DNA of 64,000 nt, taken from contig NZ_FNJR01000013.1 in assembly GCF_900104475.1 (NCBI RefSeq), forward strand, positions 111,383 through 175,382. The letters run 5' to 3'. Below the pieces are notes generated by a model. That model was not told the DNA's origin, did not search any database, and worked only from the letters and a program-made list of their open reading frames with translations. Origin of the DNA: Actinopolyspora xinjiangensis. GTDB lineage: Bacteria; Actinomycetota; Actinomycetes; Mycobacteriales; Pseudonocardiaceae. Position 1 is the stretch's first letter; each line of letters opens with the position of its first letter. Both the position numbers and the translations under genes were made by a program. Below, in pieces: positions 24,984 to 36,717 of this stretch.

Positions 24984-25661
24984 TCACCAACCGCGTGCGC
25001 GCCATTCGGCCAGCTTCGGGCGCTCCGTCCCCAGCGTCGAGTCGTCCCCGTGGCCTGGGTAGAACCACGTGTCGTCCGGAAGTACGCCGAAGACACGGTT
25101 CTCCACGTCGTCGATGAGCGAACGGAAGTCCTCCGGCGAGCCGGTCTTGCCCACCCCACCGGGAAACAGCGAGTCGCCGGTGAACAGGTGGGGGTGGCCG
25201 ACCGGATCACGGTAGAGCAGCGCGATCGAACCCGGTGTGTGCCCACGCAGGTGTATGACCTCCAGGGCGGACTCGCCGACCTGGATGTTGTCGCCGTGCT
25301 CGACCTCCCTGTCCGGTGGTACCGGCAGTGGTTCCGCGTCCTCGGGGTGGGCCACAGTGTAGGAGCCGGTCTGACCGGCGATGGAGCCCAGCGCCTGCCA
25401 GTGGTCCGGGTGCCGGTGCGTGGTGACGATGGTGCGCAGCCGTGGCCGGTCCTGGTCGTGGCCCAGCAGATCGGTCAACCGCTCCGGCTCGTCGGCCGCG
25501 TCGACCAGCAACGCGTCCCCGGTGCGTCTGCACGTGAGCAGGTACGCGTTGTTGTCCATCCGTCCCACGGAAATCTTGGTGATGGTCAACGCGTCGAGCC
25601 GCCGCCGGGCGGCGTCACCGCCCGGCCGTACGTGTCCGGTGTAGTTCTCCTGGATCTCCAC
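24984..25661 (-). CDS. MBL-fold metallo-hydrolase (glyoxalase II-like)
   Basis: A 225-residue metallo-beta-lactamase-fold protein. The zinc ligands lie in THRHPDHW (about residues 80-87), LRGHTPGS (about 138-145), FTGDSLFPGG and FYPGHGDDS. These match the glyoxalase II-like group acting on thioesters. It corresponds in position to M. tuberculosis Rv1637c beside uvrA. The start is GTG at 25661. It lies 33 bases downstream of the maleylpyruvate isomerase-fold gene, and together they may detoxify mycothiol adducts (inference). Confidence 0.88.
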   Translation of the reverse strand: MEIQENYTGHVRPGGDAARRRLDALTITKISVGRMDNNAYLLTCRRTGDALLVDAADEPERLTDLLGHDQDRPRLRTIVTTHRHPDHWQALGSIAGQTGSYTVAHPEDAEPLPVPPDREVEHGDNIQVGESALEVIHLRGHTPGSIALLYRDPVGHPHLFTGDSLFPGGVGKTGSPEDFRSLIDDVENRVFGVLPDDTWFYPGHGDDSTLGTERPKLAEWRARGW

Positions 25662-25694
25662 GACCCGAGCCTAACCGGTACCGACAGCGGTCGA

Positions 25695-26462
25695 TCACAG
25701 CCACGGCGGCAGCTCGGGCGGATCTCCGGAGAGGCCGTCGGCACTCGTCCTGCCCAGTAGCCACCCCAGAGCCGTTCCGGCGTCGCCCCGAACCCGGTGT
25801 TCGGACGAGCCCGGCGTACCGAGCCGCCACGTGGCACCGCTGCCGTCCGTGAACTCCACGTCGAGCGCGAGTGGAGGTACGTCGGGGCGACCGCCGAGCT
25901 GACGAACGGTGTCGTTGAGCAGCCATTCGATCTCGTGGCGCGGAATGTCGTCGAATCCGAAGCCGAAATCCAGGTCCACCGAGTGCACCCGCACCTCGTG
26001 CAGCCGGATTCGCGGTATCTCACGTGCGGGCACGGGTTTGCCGGGGGCCACCTCCACCTCGAAGAGCCACGACGGGGACGGAAGCGTGCGGAACGCCTCG
26101 GCCAACCGGCCCGAGGCCGCGGCGAGGTCTTCCACCAGCAGTCGGTGACCACGCCGTGCGCCCTCGGATATGTCCGCGTCCCTGTCCTGCCTGCTGGCGT
26201 ACATGGTGTGCTCCACCCCCGTGCGCGCCCAGGTGAGCAGGTTGGCGCACCCGTCGGCGTTGCGAGCCAGGTGCGAGATCACGTGAGCCCGGCTCCAGCC
26301 GGGCAGCAGACTGGGCTCGCGTACCGACAGGTCGTCCATGTCTTCGAGCATGGTCAGTAGCCTCGCCGTGGCCCGCTCCACGGCCGCCAGCGCTCCTTCG
26401 GGCCGCGGGCGATTTCGTACCACTTCCTCGTCGGCGTGGTGGTCGAACTCGAGATCGGTCAT
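25695..26462 (-). CDS. Mycothiol-dependent maleylpyruvate isomerase-family protein
   Basis: About 255 residues. The N-terminal DinB-like four-helix domain has SLLPGWSRAHVISHLARNADG (about residues 42-62), whose His residues are metal ligands in this family, and IRLHEVRVHSVDLDFG further on. The C-terminal 100 residues form the sterol-carrier-like domain. Members isomerise maleylpyruvate or make other mycothiol-dependent reactions. Two starts are possible, ATG 26462 and ATG 26507; both have weak Shine-Dalgarno sequences, and the shorter fits the family length better. Probably transcribed together with the MBL gene and divergent from uvrA. Confidence 0.8.
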   Translation of the reverse strand: MTDLEFDHHADEEVVRNRPRPEGALAAVERATARLLTMLEDMDDLSVREPSLLPGWSRAHVISHLARNADGCANLLTWARTGVEHTMYASRQDRDADISEGARRGHRLLVEDLAAASGRLAEAFRTLPSPSWLFEVEVAPGKPVPAREIPRIRLHEVRVHSVDLDFGFGFDDIPRHEIEWLLNDTVRQLGGRPDVPPLALDVEFTDGSGATWRLGTPGSSEHRVRGDAGTALGWLLGRTSADGLSGDPPELPPWL

Positions 26463-27101
26463 GTCTCCCCGCCTTCGCGCAGCCTCGATGTCGTCGTTCC
26501 GAGCCATCGGGGCGCGGCCTTGGAGTTCACAGCAGTGTTTCCGAGCCGAGCGCTCGGCCGCCGGCGCGGAGCGAGGTGCGCCGCGTCCCTCGGGCAGGCC
26601 TCGGGCAGCGGCGCGGCCCCCGCCCGAGCTCATCGCGAGGCATCGCCCCGCCTGCCGGTACTCGGGCGGGCACGAGTCCTGCTGTGTTTTCGGGCCGTCG
26701 CGGTCGAGGATAAGCGTCCTCATGTCCGTGGCGGTAGTCTCGTGGCGTCGTCACATCGGTGTGCGGCCGCGTGGACTCCGCGTTCGTTTCACATATATCA
26801 CTCGTAAGTGTGAGGCAGCTCGGTCGCGTTCCGAAACCGAGGCGGTTCGGAATGTGTGTCCCGGTCACAGCGTTGCCGAGGAAGGCGGGTGAGCCCCGGA
26901 TCCCCGTACCGGGGTGACCGTGTCCGGCCGTACTGTCGGTCCGCTGCAATAGCATGGGTGGGACCGCGCCCCGCGCCCACCGAGCTGCGGCGTTCGGTTG
27001 TCGGCAGCCGCGGGCGGGGACCGTGGTGAAGCGGTGATGACGGCGGCCGCTGCACCACGACGTGCATCCGCAGACCACATACTTTGTGAAGGGATCTTCG
27101 A
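26463..27101. other. 639-base divergent region before uvrA
   Basis: No credible gene on either strand; frames across it are low-complexity Arg/Ala-rich. It must carry promoters for uvrA and for the opposite operon. I looked for a LexA/SOS operator of the GAAC-N4-GTTC type before uvrA and saw none. A CATACT hexamer (27076-27081) lies about 20 bases before the uvrA start but has no matching -35. Confidence 0.5.
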
Positions 27102-29963
<2,862 letters not shown>

Positions 29964-29989
29964 ATCACCCCTCTCGCCTCCCGTACGAC

Positions 29990-30057
29990 GGTGGGCGGGA
30001 CGGTCCCGGCTCGGTGGGAGCCGAAAGTGCCCGCCTCCGGAGCGTCTCCCGCCCACC
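29990..30057 (+). terminator. Branched hairpin after uvrA
   Basis: GGTGGGCGGGA (29990-30000) is complementary to TCCCGCCCACC (30047-30057). The 46-base interior holds a smaller stem, GGCTC (30008-30012) with GAGCC (30018-30022). It begins 26 bases after the uvrA stop and is probably its terminator. Confidence 0.55.
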
Positions 30058-30294
30058 CAGCGAGAACTACGCCGGTGTTCGGTTCGGTGCCCGTTGGTGC
30101 GGGCTGATCACCGGCACGAGCGGAACGAGGCGAACCGGACCTCGACGGAGATCGGACACTGTGTACTCTTTTCCCCCGCGTGCCGGTGTGTGCCGCCGTG
30201 CGGGGCCGACCCGTGTCTCGTTCGGCAGCCCGCGGAACGCCGCCGAGCACACCCGCGTCGTCACAGTGTCGGAACGGAAGGTGGGCGCAGCAGC

Positions 30295-31407
30295 GTGAGC
30301 GGGGTCGACTACTACGAGCTGCTCGGGGTGTCTCGCGAAGCCTCCGCCGCGGAGATCAAGTCGGCCTACCGGTCGCTTGCCCGTGTCATGCACCCCGACG
30401 CCGGCGGAACGGCGGGAACCTTCCGCTCCCTGCAGGAGGCCTACGAGACCCTCAGCGACCCCGTACGTCGTGCGGCCTACGACCGGGGCGACACTTCCAC
30501 CGCCACTGGACGGGACAACCACGGCGGTCCGGTCCGCCGTCGCCGTCAGTCCAAGGGACGTGGGGACAGACGTGATTTCGGGGCCGATCCGAACTTCGTG
30601 CCTCCGGCTCCGGAGCCCGACGTCGAGCGGCTGCGGTGGTGGAACGAAGTGAACCCGGAACAACCGGTCCGCTATGTTCCCCGCGCCGTGTACCGACGAG
30701 GCGAGGTACTGGGCACCATCGGTGGATGGGCGCTGCTGCTGCCCGTGGTGTTGATGAGCGATGCCTGGCCGCTGTTACTGGTGCTGTGGCTCATGCCGGC
30801 CGTTGCCGTCGCCGGGGTCTACCGCCGTGCTCCCGAGTATCTCCCCCCTGCCGAGGAGGACCGGGCGTTTCTGTCCGAGTTCGGTCGTTGCGCCGTGTTC
30901 GGAGCTCCGGACGGGGTGAGGGGGGAGTCCGGTGAGCGCTTCACGGCCATGTTGCTGGCGGACTACTTCACCCGTATGCCGGGTGTCAAGGTGTTCCACG
31001 GGCTCTCCTGGCCCGGATCGGTCTTCGCCGACATCGACCACGCCGTGCTGTGCGGCAGGCGTCTGGTGCTGATCGAGTCGAAGATGTGGTTGCCCGGGCA
31101 CTACACCGCCGACGCGGACGGCACGCTGCGCCGCAACGGCGGGAAGTTCCGGGGCGGGGGCACCAGGCTCCCGGAAGGGATCGCCGCCTACCGCGAGCTG
31201 CTCGACGACATCGAGGTGGTGGGAGCGCTCGTGATCTATCCGAGCCGGGCGGGTGAGATCACCGCGAGCGAATCCCCCACGACCGCTCCGGCGCCTCCGA
31301 TGACGCCCGAGGGATTCGTCCGAGAGGTCGGCCAGTACCTCGCCCGTGAGCCCGCCGTGGTGCACCGTGACGCCTTTCGGACGGTGCTGGCTCGCGTCGT
31401 TCCCTGA
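30295..31407 (+). CDS. J-domain / transmembrane / NERD-like nuclease-domain fusion protein
   Basis: 370 residues. Residues 4-65 are a J domain with an intact HPD motif (33-35), which activates Hsp70/DnaK ATPase. A basic linker ([13 protein letters not shown], about 80-95) leads to a hydrophobic hairpin (about 135-172) that should insert in the membrane. Residues about 195-365 resemble a NERD (nuclease-related) domain of the PD-(D/E)xK type, with D248 in FADIDHAV and E261-x-K263 in [12 protein letters not shown] at 30295 is the last start before the J domain; the longer frame upstream is non-coding in character. No DnaK or helicase partner is adjacent. The domain calls are by eye. Confidence 0.75.
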   Translation: MSGVDYYELLGVSREASAAEIKSAYRSLARVMHPDAGGTAGTFRSLQEAYETLSDPVRRAAYDRGDTSTATGRDNHGGPVRRRRQSKGRGDRRDFGADPNFVPPAPEPDVERLRWWNEVNPEQPVRYVPRAVYRRGEVLGTIGGWALLLPVVLMSDAWPLLLVLWLMPAVAVAGVYRRAPEYLPPAEEDRAFLSEFGRCAVFGAPDGVRGESGERFTAMLLADYFTRMPGVKVFHGLSWPGSVFADIDHAVLCGRRLVLIESKMWLPGHYTADADGTLRRNGGKFRGGGTRLPEGIAAYRELLDDIEVVGALVIYPSRAGEITASESPTTAPAPPMTPEGFVREVGQYLAREPAVVHRDAFRTVLARVVP

Positions 31408-31789
31408 CGTACCGCGGTTTTCCGTCCAGCGGGGTGAGACCTCACCTCCCCGGGGCCGGTGGCACAAAAATGATCTTCCCGATTCCGCGGGTGGTGTGGT
31501 AGGAGGTTTCCTCCTCGTCGTTCGCCCGATGATTCAGCTGTGATCCGCGAACCCGAAAGGTGGCCTACCGGTTTCGGGTTCTTCGCGGGAAATGATGATC
31601 TTGATTCTGCGGAATCGGGGTTTCGTGTCCGATGAAAAACGTCGGTTTCGAGTTGAATTTCCCTCCATCTGCGGTCGCTCGGAAGCGTGATAAAGCGTTG
31701 ACCGGCGACTTTTCTTGCTTCGGGGATTCTGTGAAAAATATTCATTTGATAATGTCACTCCACAATTCCCGGAAAATGAAATGTGATTC
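31408..31789. other. Unusually AT-rich 382-base intergenic region
   Basis: No gene seen. Base composition is visibly richer in A/T than the rest of the window, especially from 31470 on. A small hairpin GGTGAG/CTCACC (31433-31446) may terminate the upstream gene. AGGAGG-ttt-CCTCCT (31501-31515) is a second short hairpin. GATAAT (31748-31753) is a possible -10 box for the exporter gene, without a convincing -35. The composition hints that the exporter gene and its leader came by transfer. Confidence 0.45.
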
Positions 31790-33193
31790 ATGTTGAATGA
31801 TACCACTGGAATCGCCGGGAGTGGGGCCGGCGTTCCGAAAAGGAACAAATCGAATGCCTTCTCGCTTTTGCTCTCCGCCGCGGGGATACTGATCGTCGCG
31901 ATCAATCTGCGTCCCGCCATAGCGTCGGTGGCTCCCGTGGTCGGCCAGATCCAGTCGGAGACGGGGCTGTCGAACACGGCCACCGGACTGCTCACCACAG
32001 TCCCGCTGCTGTGCTTCGTGCTGCTGTCGACCACCGCCCCACGGTTGGGAAGAAGCTACGGCGAGGAGCGGACCATAGCGCTGGCGCTGTTGCTGCTGTT
32101 GGCGGGAATCCTGCTGCGCGTCGTTCCCGCCGCCGTCGCGCTGTTCGGCGGAACGGTGCTCGTGGGTATCGCCATCACCGGTGGCAACGTGCTGATTCCC
32201 ACAGTGATCAAAAAACGTTTCGGCTCTCAGAGCGGTGTCATGACGGGGTTGTACACCATGGGCATCAGCATCGGTACGGCGGCCGCCGCCGGGCTGACGA
32301 TTCCCTGGCAGCAGCTCGCGGGAGTCGGCTGGCGCACGGCGTTGGCGGTGTGGGCCGTCCCCGTGGGGTTGGCGGTGTTGCTCTGGCTCCCCCAACATCG
32401 TGAGGGCAGGCCCACGTCGGGAGGGACGACCGGCAGCCTCCGGGGTGGACAGGCCTGGCGCAGCGCGTTGGGGTGGGGGGTCACGGGTTTCTTCGCATTG
32501 CTGTCGTTGACCTTCTACACCGTGATCGCTTGGCTGCCCAAGATGCTGACCGAGAGCGGTATGGACCCCGCCACCGGTGGGCAGATGCTTTCACTGGCCA
32601 ACCTCGTGGGAATTCCCTTCTCGCTGACCGCGCCCATCGTGGCGGCCCGGAGCAGTCGGCAGGTGTGGATCACCACCTCCTTTCCCGGACTGTTGCTCCT
32701 CGGACTGCTGGGGCTCACCCTCTCCCCCGGAGTCGGGACGGTGCTCTGGGTGCTGATCCTGGGGGTCGGCCTCGGTGGAACGATCGGGATCGGTTTCATG
32801 CTGGTCGTGCTGCGGGCGGCCGATTCTCAGGGTGCGGCCGCGCTCGCGGCGATGTCGCAGACGGCCGGCTACTCGGTGGCCGCGACCGGTCCGATCCTGA
32901 CCGGCGCACTGCGCGATCTCACCGGATCGTGGACACTACCGTTGCTTTCACTGTGCCTGCTGGTCGCGATCCAGATTCCGATAGGGATGTTCGTTGGGCA
33001 GAACCGCCAGTTCGGCGGCACCGGAGGTACCGGTCAGGTCGTGCTGCGTTCCCGGGTGACGTACCCGCGGTCCTCGGGCCGAAGCTGGACATCCTTCACC
33101 GCGCGGAGGCCCGAGGTGCGGGAGGAGCCGTTCGTCCCGGGCGACGACGAGCGTTTTCCGGCGGAGGGCAGCTCGGTGACGCGGGACACCTGA
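31790..33193 (+). CDS. CynX/NimT-family MFS transporter
   Basis: A 467-residue, 12-helix major facilitator. The first helix contains INLRPAIASVAPVVGQI, the hallmark of the CynX/NimT (cyanate and 2-nitroimidazole) group. GNVLIPTVIKKRF with GVMTGLYTMGISIGTAAAAG in helices 4-5 supports this. The C-terminal 65 residues are soluble and charged. Cyanate uptake is known for E. coli CynX, but no cyanase gene is nearby, so drug or metabolite export is equally possible. ATG at 31790 lacks a clear Shine-Dalgarno. It is convergent with the hexosaminidase gene 17 bases later. Confidence 0.85.
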   Translation: MLNDTTGIAGSGAGVPKRNKSNAFSLLLSAAGILIVAINLRPAIASVAPVVGQIQSETGLSNTATGLLTTVPLLCFVLLSTTAPRLGRSYGEERTIALALLLLLAGILLRVVPAAVALFGGTVLVGIAITGGNVLIPTVIKKRFGSQSGVMTGLYTMGISIGTAAAAGLTIPWQQLAGVGWRTALAVWAVPVGLAVLLWLPQHREGRPTSGGTTGSLRGGQAWRSALGWGVTGFFALLSLTFYTVIAWLPKMLTESGMDPATGGQMLSLANLVGIPFSLTAPIVAARSSRQVWITTSFPGLLLLGLLGLTLSPGVGTVLWVLILGVGLGGTIGIGFMLVVLRAADSQGAAALAAMSQTAGYSVAATGPILTGALRDLTGSWTLPLLSLCLLVAIQIPIGMFVGQNRQFGGTGGTGQVVLRSRVTYPRSSGRSWTSFTARRPEVREEPFVPGDDERFPAEGSSVTRDT

Positions 33194-33210
33194 ATCCGCC
33201 GGGAGCTCGC

Positions 33211-34809
33211 TCAACGGGGATCACCGGGTACGCCGGGGCGTTTCTGCCAGGGCATCGGTCCCTCCAGCGGGCGGAACTCCACCCCGAACGCGGTCAGCCG
33301 GTCGAGGTGCTCGGACTCCAGCCGGGCACGGAAACGTGAGAAGTCCCGCACCGCGCTCCGCGACCAGGCGACCTCGGCGAAGGCGCACAGCCGGGGGAAG
33401 GCCGCGTAGTCGACCCTGGACGGTGAGTCGAGGTGCTCGGTCCACACCTGCGCCTGCGTCCCCAGGACGTGTTGGAAGACCGAACTCGGCGACTCCGCCG
33501 GTACCGGTTCGTAGGCGTAGACGTCCTCGAGCGTGCGGACGAATCCGACCGGAACCGGCTCGTCCGGATCGTCGGACTGCCGGTGGTCCAGGTACACCCG
33601 CTGTTCGGGGCACATGACCGTGTCGTACCCGGCGTCGGCGGCTCGGAGGCCGGCTGCCTCGTCCCGCCACGAGGCCACGATGCAGCCGGTCGGCGGCCGC
33701 TCACCGGAGTCGAGCGCCTCGTCCCAGCTGAGGGCGCGTCTGCCGTTGGTGTGCAGGTGATCGATGATCCGACGCAGGAACCACCCGTGCAGCCGTGCCG
33801 GTTCCGAGAGGCCGAGCGCTTCACTACGCCGCACGGATCGGGGATCGCGCTCCCACTCGTGGGGCGGCACCTCGTCCCCTCCCACGCATATGACGGGGGA
33901 GGGGAACACGCTCATCACGTGGTCGAACACTCGGCGGAAGAACTCCACCGTGCTCTCCTCCGCGTTGAGCACGTGCTCGCTGACACCCCAGCCGGTCCAC
34001 ACCTCCAGCTTTCGTCGCGGATCGTTCCCCAGCTCGGGGTAGGAGGCGATGGCGGCCTGACAGTGCCCGGGTACGTCGATCTCGGGAACGACGGTGATTC
34101 GGTGTTCGGCGGCGTGGGCGACGATCTCGGTCAGATCCGATTCGGTGTAGTACCCCCCGTGGGGTCGGTCGACGTAACCGGCGTGGGGGCCCGCGCCCAG
34201 CTGGGAGCCCTTTCGCCAGGCGCCGATCTCGGTGAGCCGGGGCAGCCCCGGAACCTCGACGCGCCATCCCTGGTCGTCGGTCAGGTGCAGGTGCAGCACG
34301 TTGAGCTTGTGTGCAGCCAGCAGCTCGACGAACCGCAGTACTTCGCGCTTGGGCATGAAGTGTCGCGCCAGGTCCAGGTGACAGCCGCGCCAGGAGAACC
34401 GTGGGTGGTCCTCGATCTCGCCGCACGGCAGCGGCCACGGACCCCGTCGGACCGGGGAGTCACGCCACGCGTCCGCCCCGAGCAGCTGACGCAGGGTCTG
34501 AGCGGCGTAGTGGGCGCCGGACTCGTCGTGTGCCTCGGCTCGGACGCCCCGCTCGGTGATCTCGATCCGATACCCCTCGGGAACGGCGATCTTCTCGGGG
34601 GCGATCCGGAACCGGACGTCGCCGTGTTCGGCCTCGGCAAGGGGAAGACCGGTGGCCGCGCCCACGTGCCTGCGCAACCATTCCCCGGCGGCGGTGTCGC
34701 CCGAGACCGTGGTGTTCCTGTCCAGTGTGAACGTGCCCGGTGCCGGTAGCACCCGCACGGGGCGTGGCACCACCGAGTCCAGCGGTGGCGGTGCGGTGCT
34801 AGTGCTCAA
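33211..34809 (-). CDS. Beta-N-acetylhexosaminidase (GH20)
   Basis: A 532-residue glycoside hydrolase removing terminal GlcNAc/GalNAc from chitin or peptidoglycan fragments. A GH20b-type N-terminal domain (about 10-140) precedes the catalytic barrel. The barrel has SWRGCHLDLARHFM, HLHLTDDQGWR, and the catalytic Asp-Glu pair at about 311-312 in VGGDEVP. No signal peptide is visible, so it probably acts inside the cell on imported oligomers, as inferred for Streptomyces DasD. The start is TTG at 34809 overlapping the permease stop (TTGA), which couples it to the transporter operon. An internal GTG (about 34770) is a less likely start. Confidence 0.9.
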   Translation of the reverse strand: MSTSTAPPPLDSVVPRPVRVLPAPGTFTLDRNTTVSGDTAAGEWLRRHVGAATGLPLAEAEHGDVRFRIAPEKIAVPEGYRIEITERGVRAEAHDESGAHYAAQTLRQLLGADAWRDSPVRRGPWPLPCGEIEDHPRFSWRGCHLDLARHFMPKREVLRFVELLAAHKLNVLHLHLTDDQGWRVEVPGLPRLTEIGAWRKGSQLGAGPHAGYVDRPHGGYYTESDLTEIVAHAAEHRITVVPEIDVPGHCQAAIASYPELGNDPRRKLEVWTGWGVSEHVLNAEESTVEFFRRVFDHVMSVFPSPVICVGGDEVPPHEWERDPRSVRRSEALGLSEPARLHGWFLRRIIDHLHTNGRRALSWDEALDSGERPPTGCIVASWRDEAAGLRAADAGYDTVMCPEQRVYLDHRQSDDPDEPVPVGFVRTLEDVYAYEPVPAESPSSVFQHVLGTQAQVWTEHLDSPSRVDYAAFPRLCAFAEVAWSRSAVRDFSRFRARLESEHLDRLTAFGVEFRPLEGPMPWQKRPGVPGDPR

Positions 34810-35702
34810 GCCTTCACCGCCCCCGCGATCCCCGAGACCAGATGACGCTGTACGAACACGAAGAACACCAGTACCGGGATGGTCATCAGCGTCGATCCCG
34901 CCATGATGGCTCCCCAGTCGTTGCCGGTCGGTTTGAAGAAGACCAGGATCGCCAGCGGCAGCGTTTGGTTCTCCGTCGCCGAGATGATGAAAGTCTTGGC
35001 GAACAGGAAGTCGTTCCAGGCGTGGATGAACGACAACACGCTCATCGCGACCAGGCCCGGTGCGACCAGCGGGAAGAGCACCTGCCAGGTGAATCGGAAC
35101 CTGCCGGCGCCGTCCAGGGTGGCCGCCTCCTCCAACTCGGTGGGAACGGCCGCGACGAAGCCGCGCAGCATCCAGATCGCGAACGGCAGACTGAAGGCCA
35201 GGTGCACCAGGATCAACGAGCCGAGGTGGTTCAACCCGAACCACGGAGCCACCGAACCCACCGAGCGCATCAGGAAGAACAGCGGAATGGTCAGCGCTTC
35301 CACCGGCACCATCTGGGCCACCAGGATCATCACCAGCAGCACCGTTCTGCCGCGAAAGCGGAACCGGGTCAGGGCCACCGCGGCCAGGAACGACAGCACC
35401 AGCGAGATGAGCACGACCACTCCCGCCACGACCACGCTGTTCAGGAAGTACCTGCCGAAGTTGTCCACAGTGAATACTTGGCGGAAATTCTCCAGCGTGG
35501 GGGAGAGTGTCCACGGACGCGGGTCGGTTGACTGGATCTGACCTGCCGGTTTGAATGCCGTGAGCACCATCCAGTAGAGCGGAAAGGCGATAGTGGCCGC
35601 CACGAGCACCGTCGCGATCTCGGCCAGCGTCCTCCCGGGACGTTTTCCCGGTAGCACGCGGCCGGTGACGCCGCGTTTCGGGCCGCGCGCCGTGATTGTC
35701 AT
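34806..35702 (-). CDS. Carbohydrate ABC transporter permease (MalG/DasC type)
   Basis: A 298-residue inner-membrane permease with six hydrophobic helices. The cytoplasmic EAA loop EEAATLDGAGRFRFTWQVLFP lies at about residues 195-215 and docks the shared ATPase (MsiK in streptomycetes, not encoded here). The end, QRHLVSGIAGAVKA, is typical of the MalG group. ATG at 35702 overlaps the upstream permease stop (ATGA) and has GGGGGAAAG before it. Together with the neighbouring permease, binding lipoprotein and GH20 enzyme it resembles dasABCD for chitobiose uptake. Confidence 0.9.
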   Translation of the reverse strand: MTITARGPKRGVTGRVLPGKRPGRTLAEIATVLVAATIAFPLYWMVLTAFKPAGQIQSTDPRPWTLSPTLENFRQVFTVDNFGRYFLNSVVVAGVVVLISLVLSFLAAVALTRFRFRGRTVLLVMILVAQMVPVEALTIPLFFLMRSVGSVAPWFGLNHLGSLILVHLAFSLPFAIWMLRGFVAAVPTELEEAATLDGAGRFRFTWQVLFPLVAPGLVAMSVLSFIHAWNDFLFAKTFIISATENQTLPLAILVFFKPTGNDWGAIMAGSTLMTIPVLVFFVFVQRHLVSGIAGAVKA

Positions 35703-36685
35703 GTACTTTCCCCCGTGCCTCGTTGTAGTCGCAGGTAAATCACTGTGATCACCAACAGCAGGACGGTCATCACCACTCCGATGGCGGAGCCCATTCCGTA
35801 GTTCGAACCCGCGAACGCCTCCTGGTAGGCGTATACGTTGAGTACCAGATTCTGTCCCGCGATTCCGCCGCCGTCGGTCATCACGTATATCTGCGTGAAA
35901 ATCTTGAAGTCCCAGATGATCGACTGGATGGTGGCGATCACCAACAACGGGCGCAGCATGGGCAGCAGCACGCTCCGTGTGGTTCGCCACGCCGACGCTC
36001 CGTCCAGCGAGGCGGCTTCGACGATCTCGTTCGGCACCGCCTTGATGCCCGCGTACATGGTCACCATCACGAAGGGGAAGGAGCACCAGACGACCTCACC
36101 CGCCACCAGGGCGAAGGCGGTGAACCGGTCGTAGGTCCAGGAAAACCCCGACATGCTCTGCCAGCCGAGTCCGCTCAGCACTTCGTTGACCAGTCCGAAG
36201 TCCTGGTCGAACAGGAAGAGCCACACGGTCGAGCCCGCCACGGCCGGGGTCGCCCACGCGCCGAGCGCGGCCAGGAATAGCAGCGTGCGGGGCAGCCAAC
36301 GGACCCTGCTGGCCAGCACGGCCAGCACGATCCCCACCGCCAGGCTGCCCAGCACGCAGACCGCGGCGAATCCGCAGGTGTTGAGCAGCACCATCCAGAA
36401 CCGGCCGTCACCGAGCAGCGTCGTGTAGTTGCCCAGTCCGAGGAACTCCAGCGGTGCTCCGCCGCTGGCCTGCGCCTGTCCGTACTCGTACAGCGACAGC
36501 TGCACGAGCTGGTAGAGCGGATAGGCCATGACCGCGATCAGCAGTATCCCAGCCGGTGCCAGGTAGAGCGCGGCGGCGCGGGCCTGTCCGTTACCGCTAC
36601 CGCGCCTCGGACGACGAGCACCTCGCGTCGTCGGTGCGCCGGGTGGGTTCTTCGCGTCCGGCTCGGTGGTCAGCTCGGTTGTCAT
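35699..36685 (-). CDS. Carbohydrate ABC transporter permease (MalF/DasB type)
   Basis: A 328-residue permease with a basic, Pro-rich N-terminal tail of about 40 residues and six hydrophobic helices. The EAA loop VEAASLDGASAWRTTRSVLLP sits near residues 228-248. It forms the channel heterodimer with the next gene, to which it is joined by an ATGA overlap. ATG at 36685 lies 32 bases after the binding-protein stop. No ATPase gene is in the cluster, which is usual for actinobacterial sugar systems sharing one MsiK. Confidence 0.9.
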   Translation of the reverse strand: MTTELTTEPDAKNPPGAPTTRGARRPRRGSGNGQARAAALYLAPAGILLIAVMAYPLYQLVQLSLYEYGQAQASGGAPLEFLGLGNYTTLLGDGRFWMVLLNTCGFAAVCVLGSLAVGIVLAVLASRVRWLPRTLLFLAALGAWATPAVAGSTVWLFLFDQDFGLVNEVLSGLGWQSMSGFSWTYDRFTAFALVAGEVVWCSFPFVMVTMYAGIKAVPNEIVEAASLDGASAWRTTRSVLLPMLRPLLVIATIQSIIWDFKIFTQIYVMTDGGGIAGQNLVLNVYAYQEAFAGSNYGMGSAIGVVMTVLLLVITVIYLRLQRGTGEST

Positions 36686-36717
36686 CGGCTGGAACCTGTT
36701 CCTGATGCGGGGAGGGG

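Noticed and set aside
26861..27101. SOS (LexA) box upstream of uvrA
   Set aside because: Searched by eye for GAAC-N4-GTTC and similar palindromes; none found within 250 bases of the start.
31790..33193. Cyanate metabolism operon
   Set aside because: The transporter belongs to the CynX/NimT family, but there is no cyanase or carbonic anhydrase nearby.
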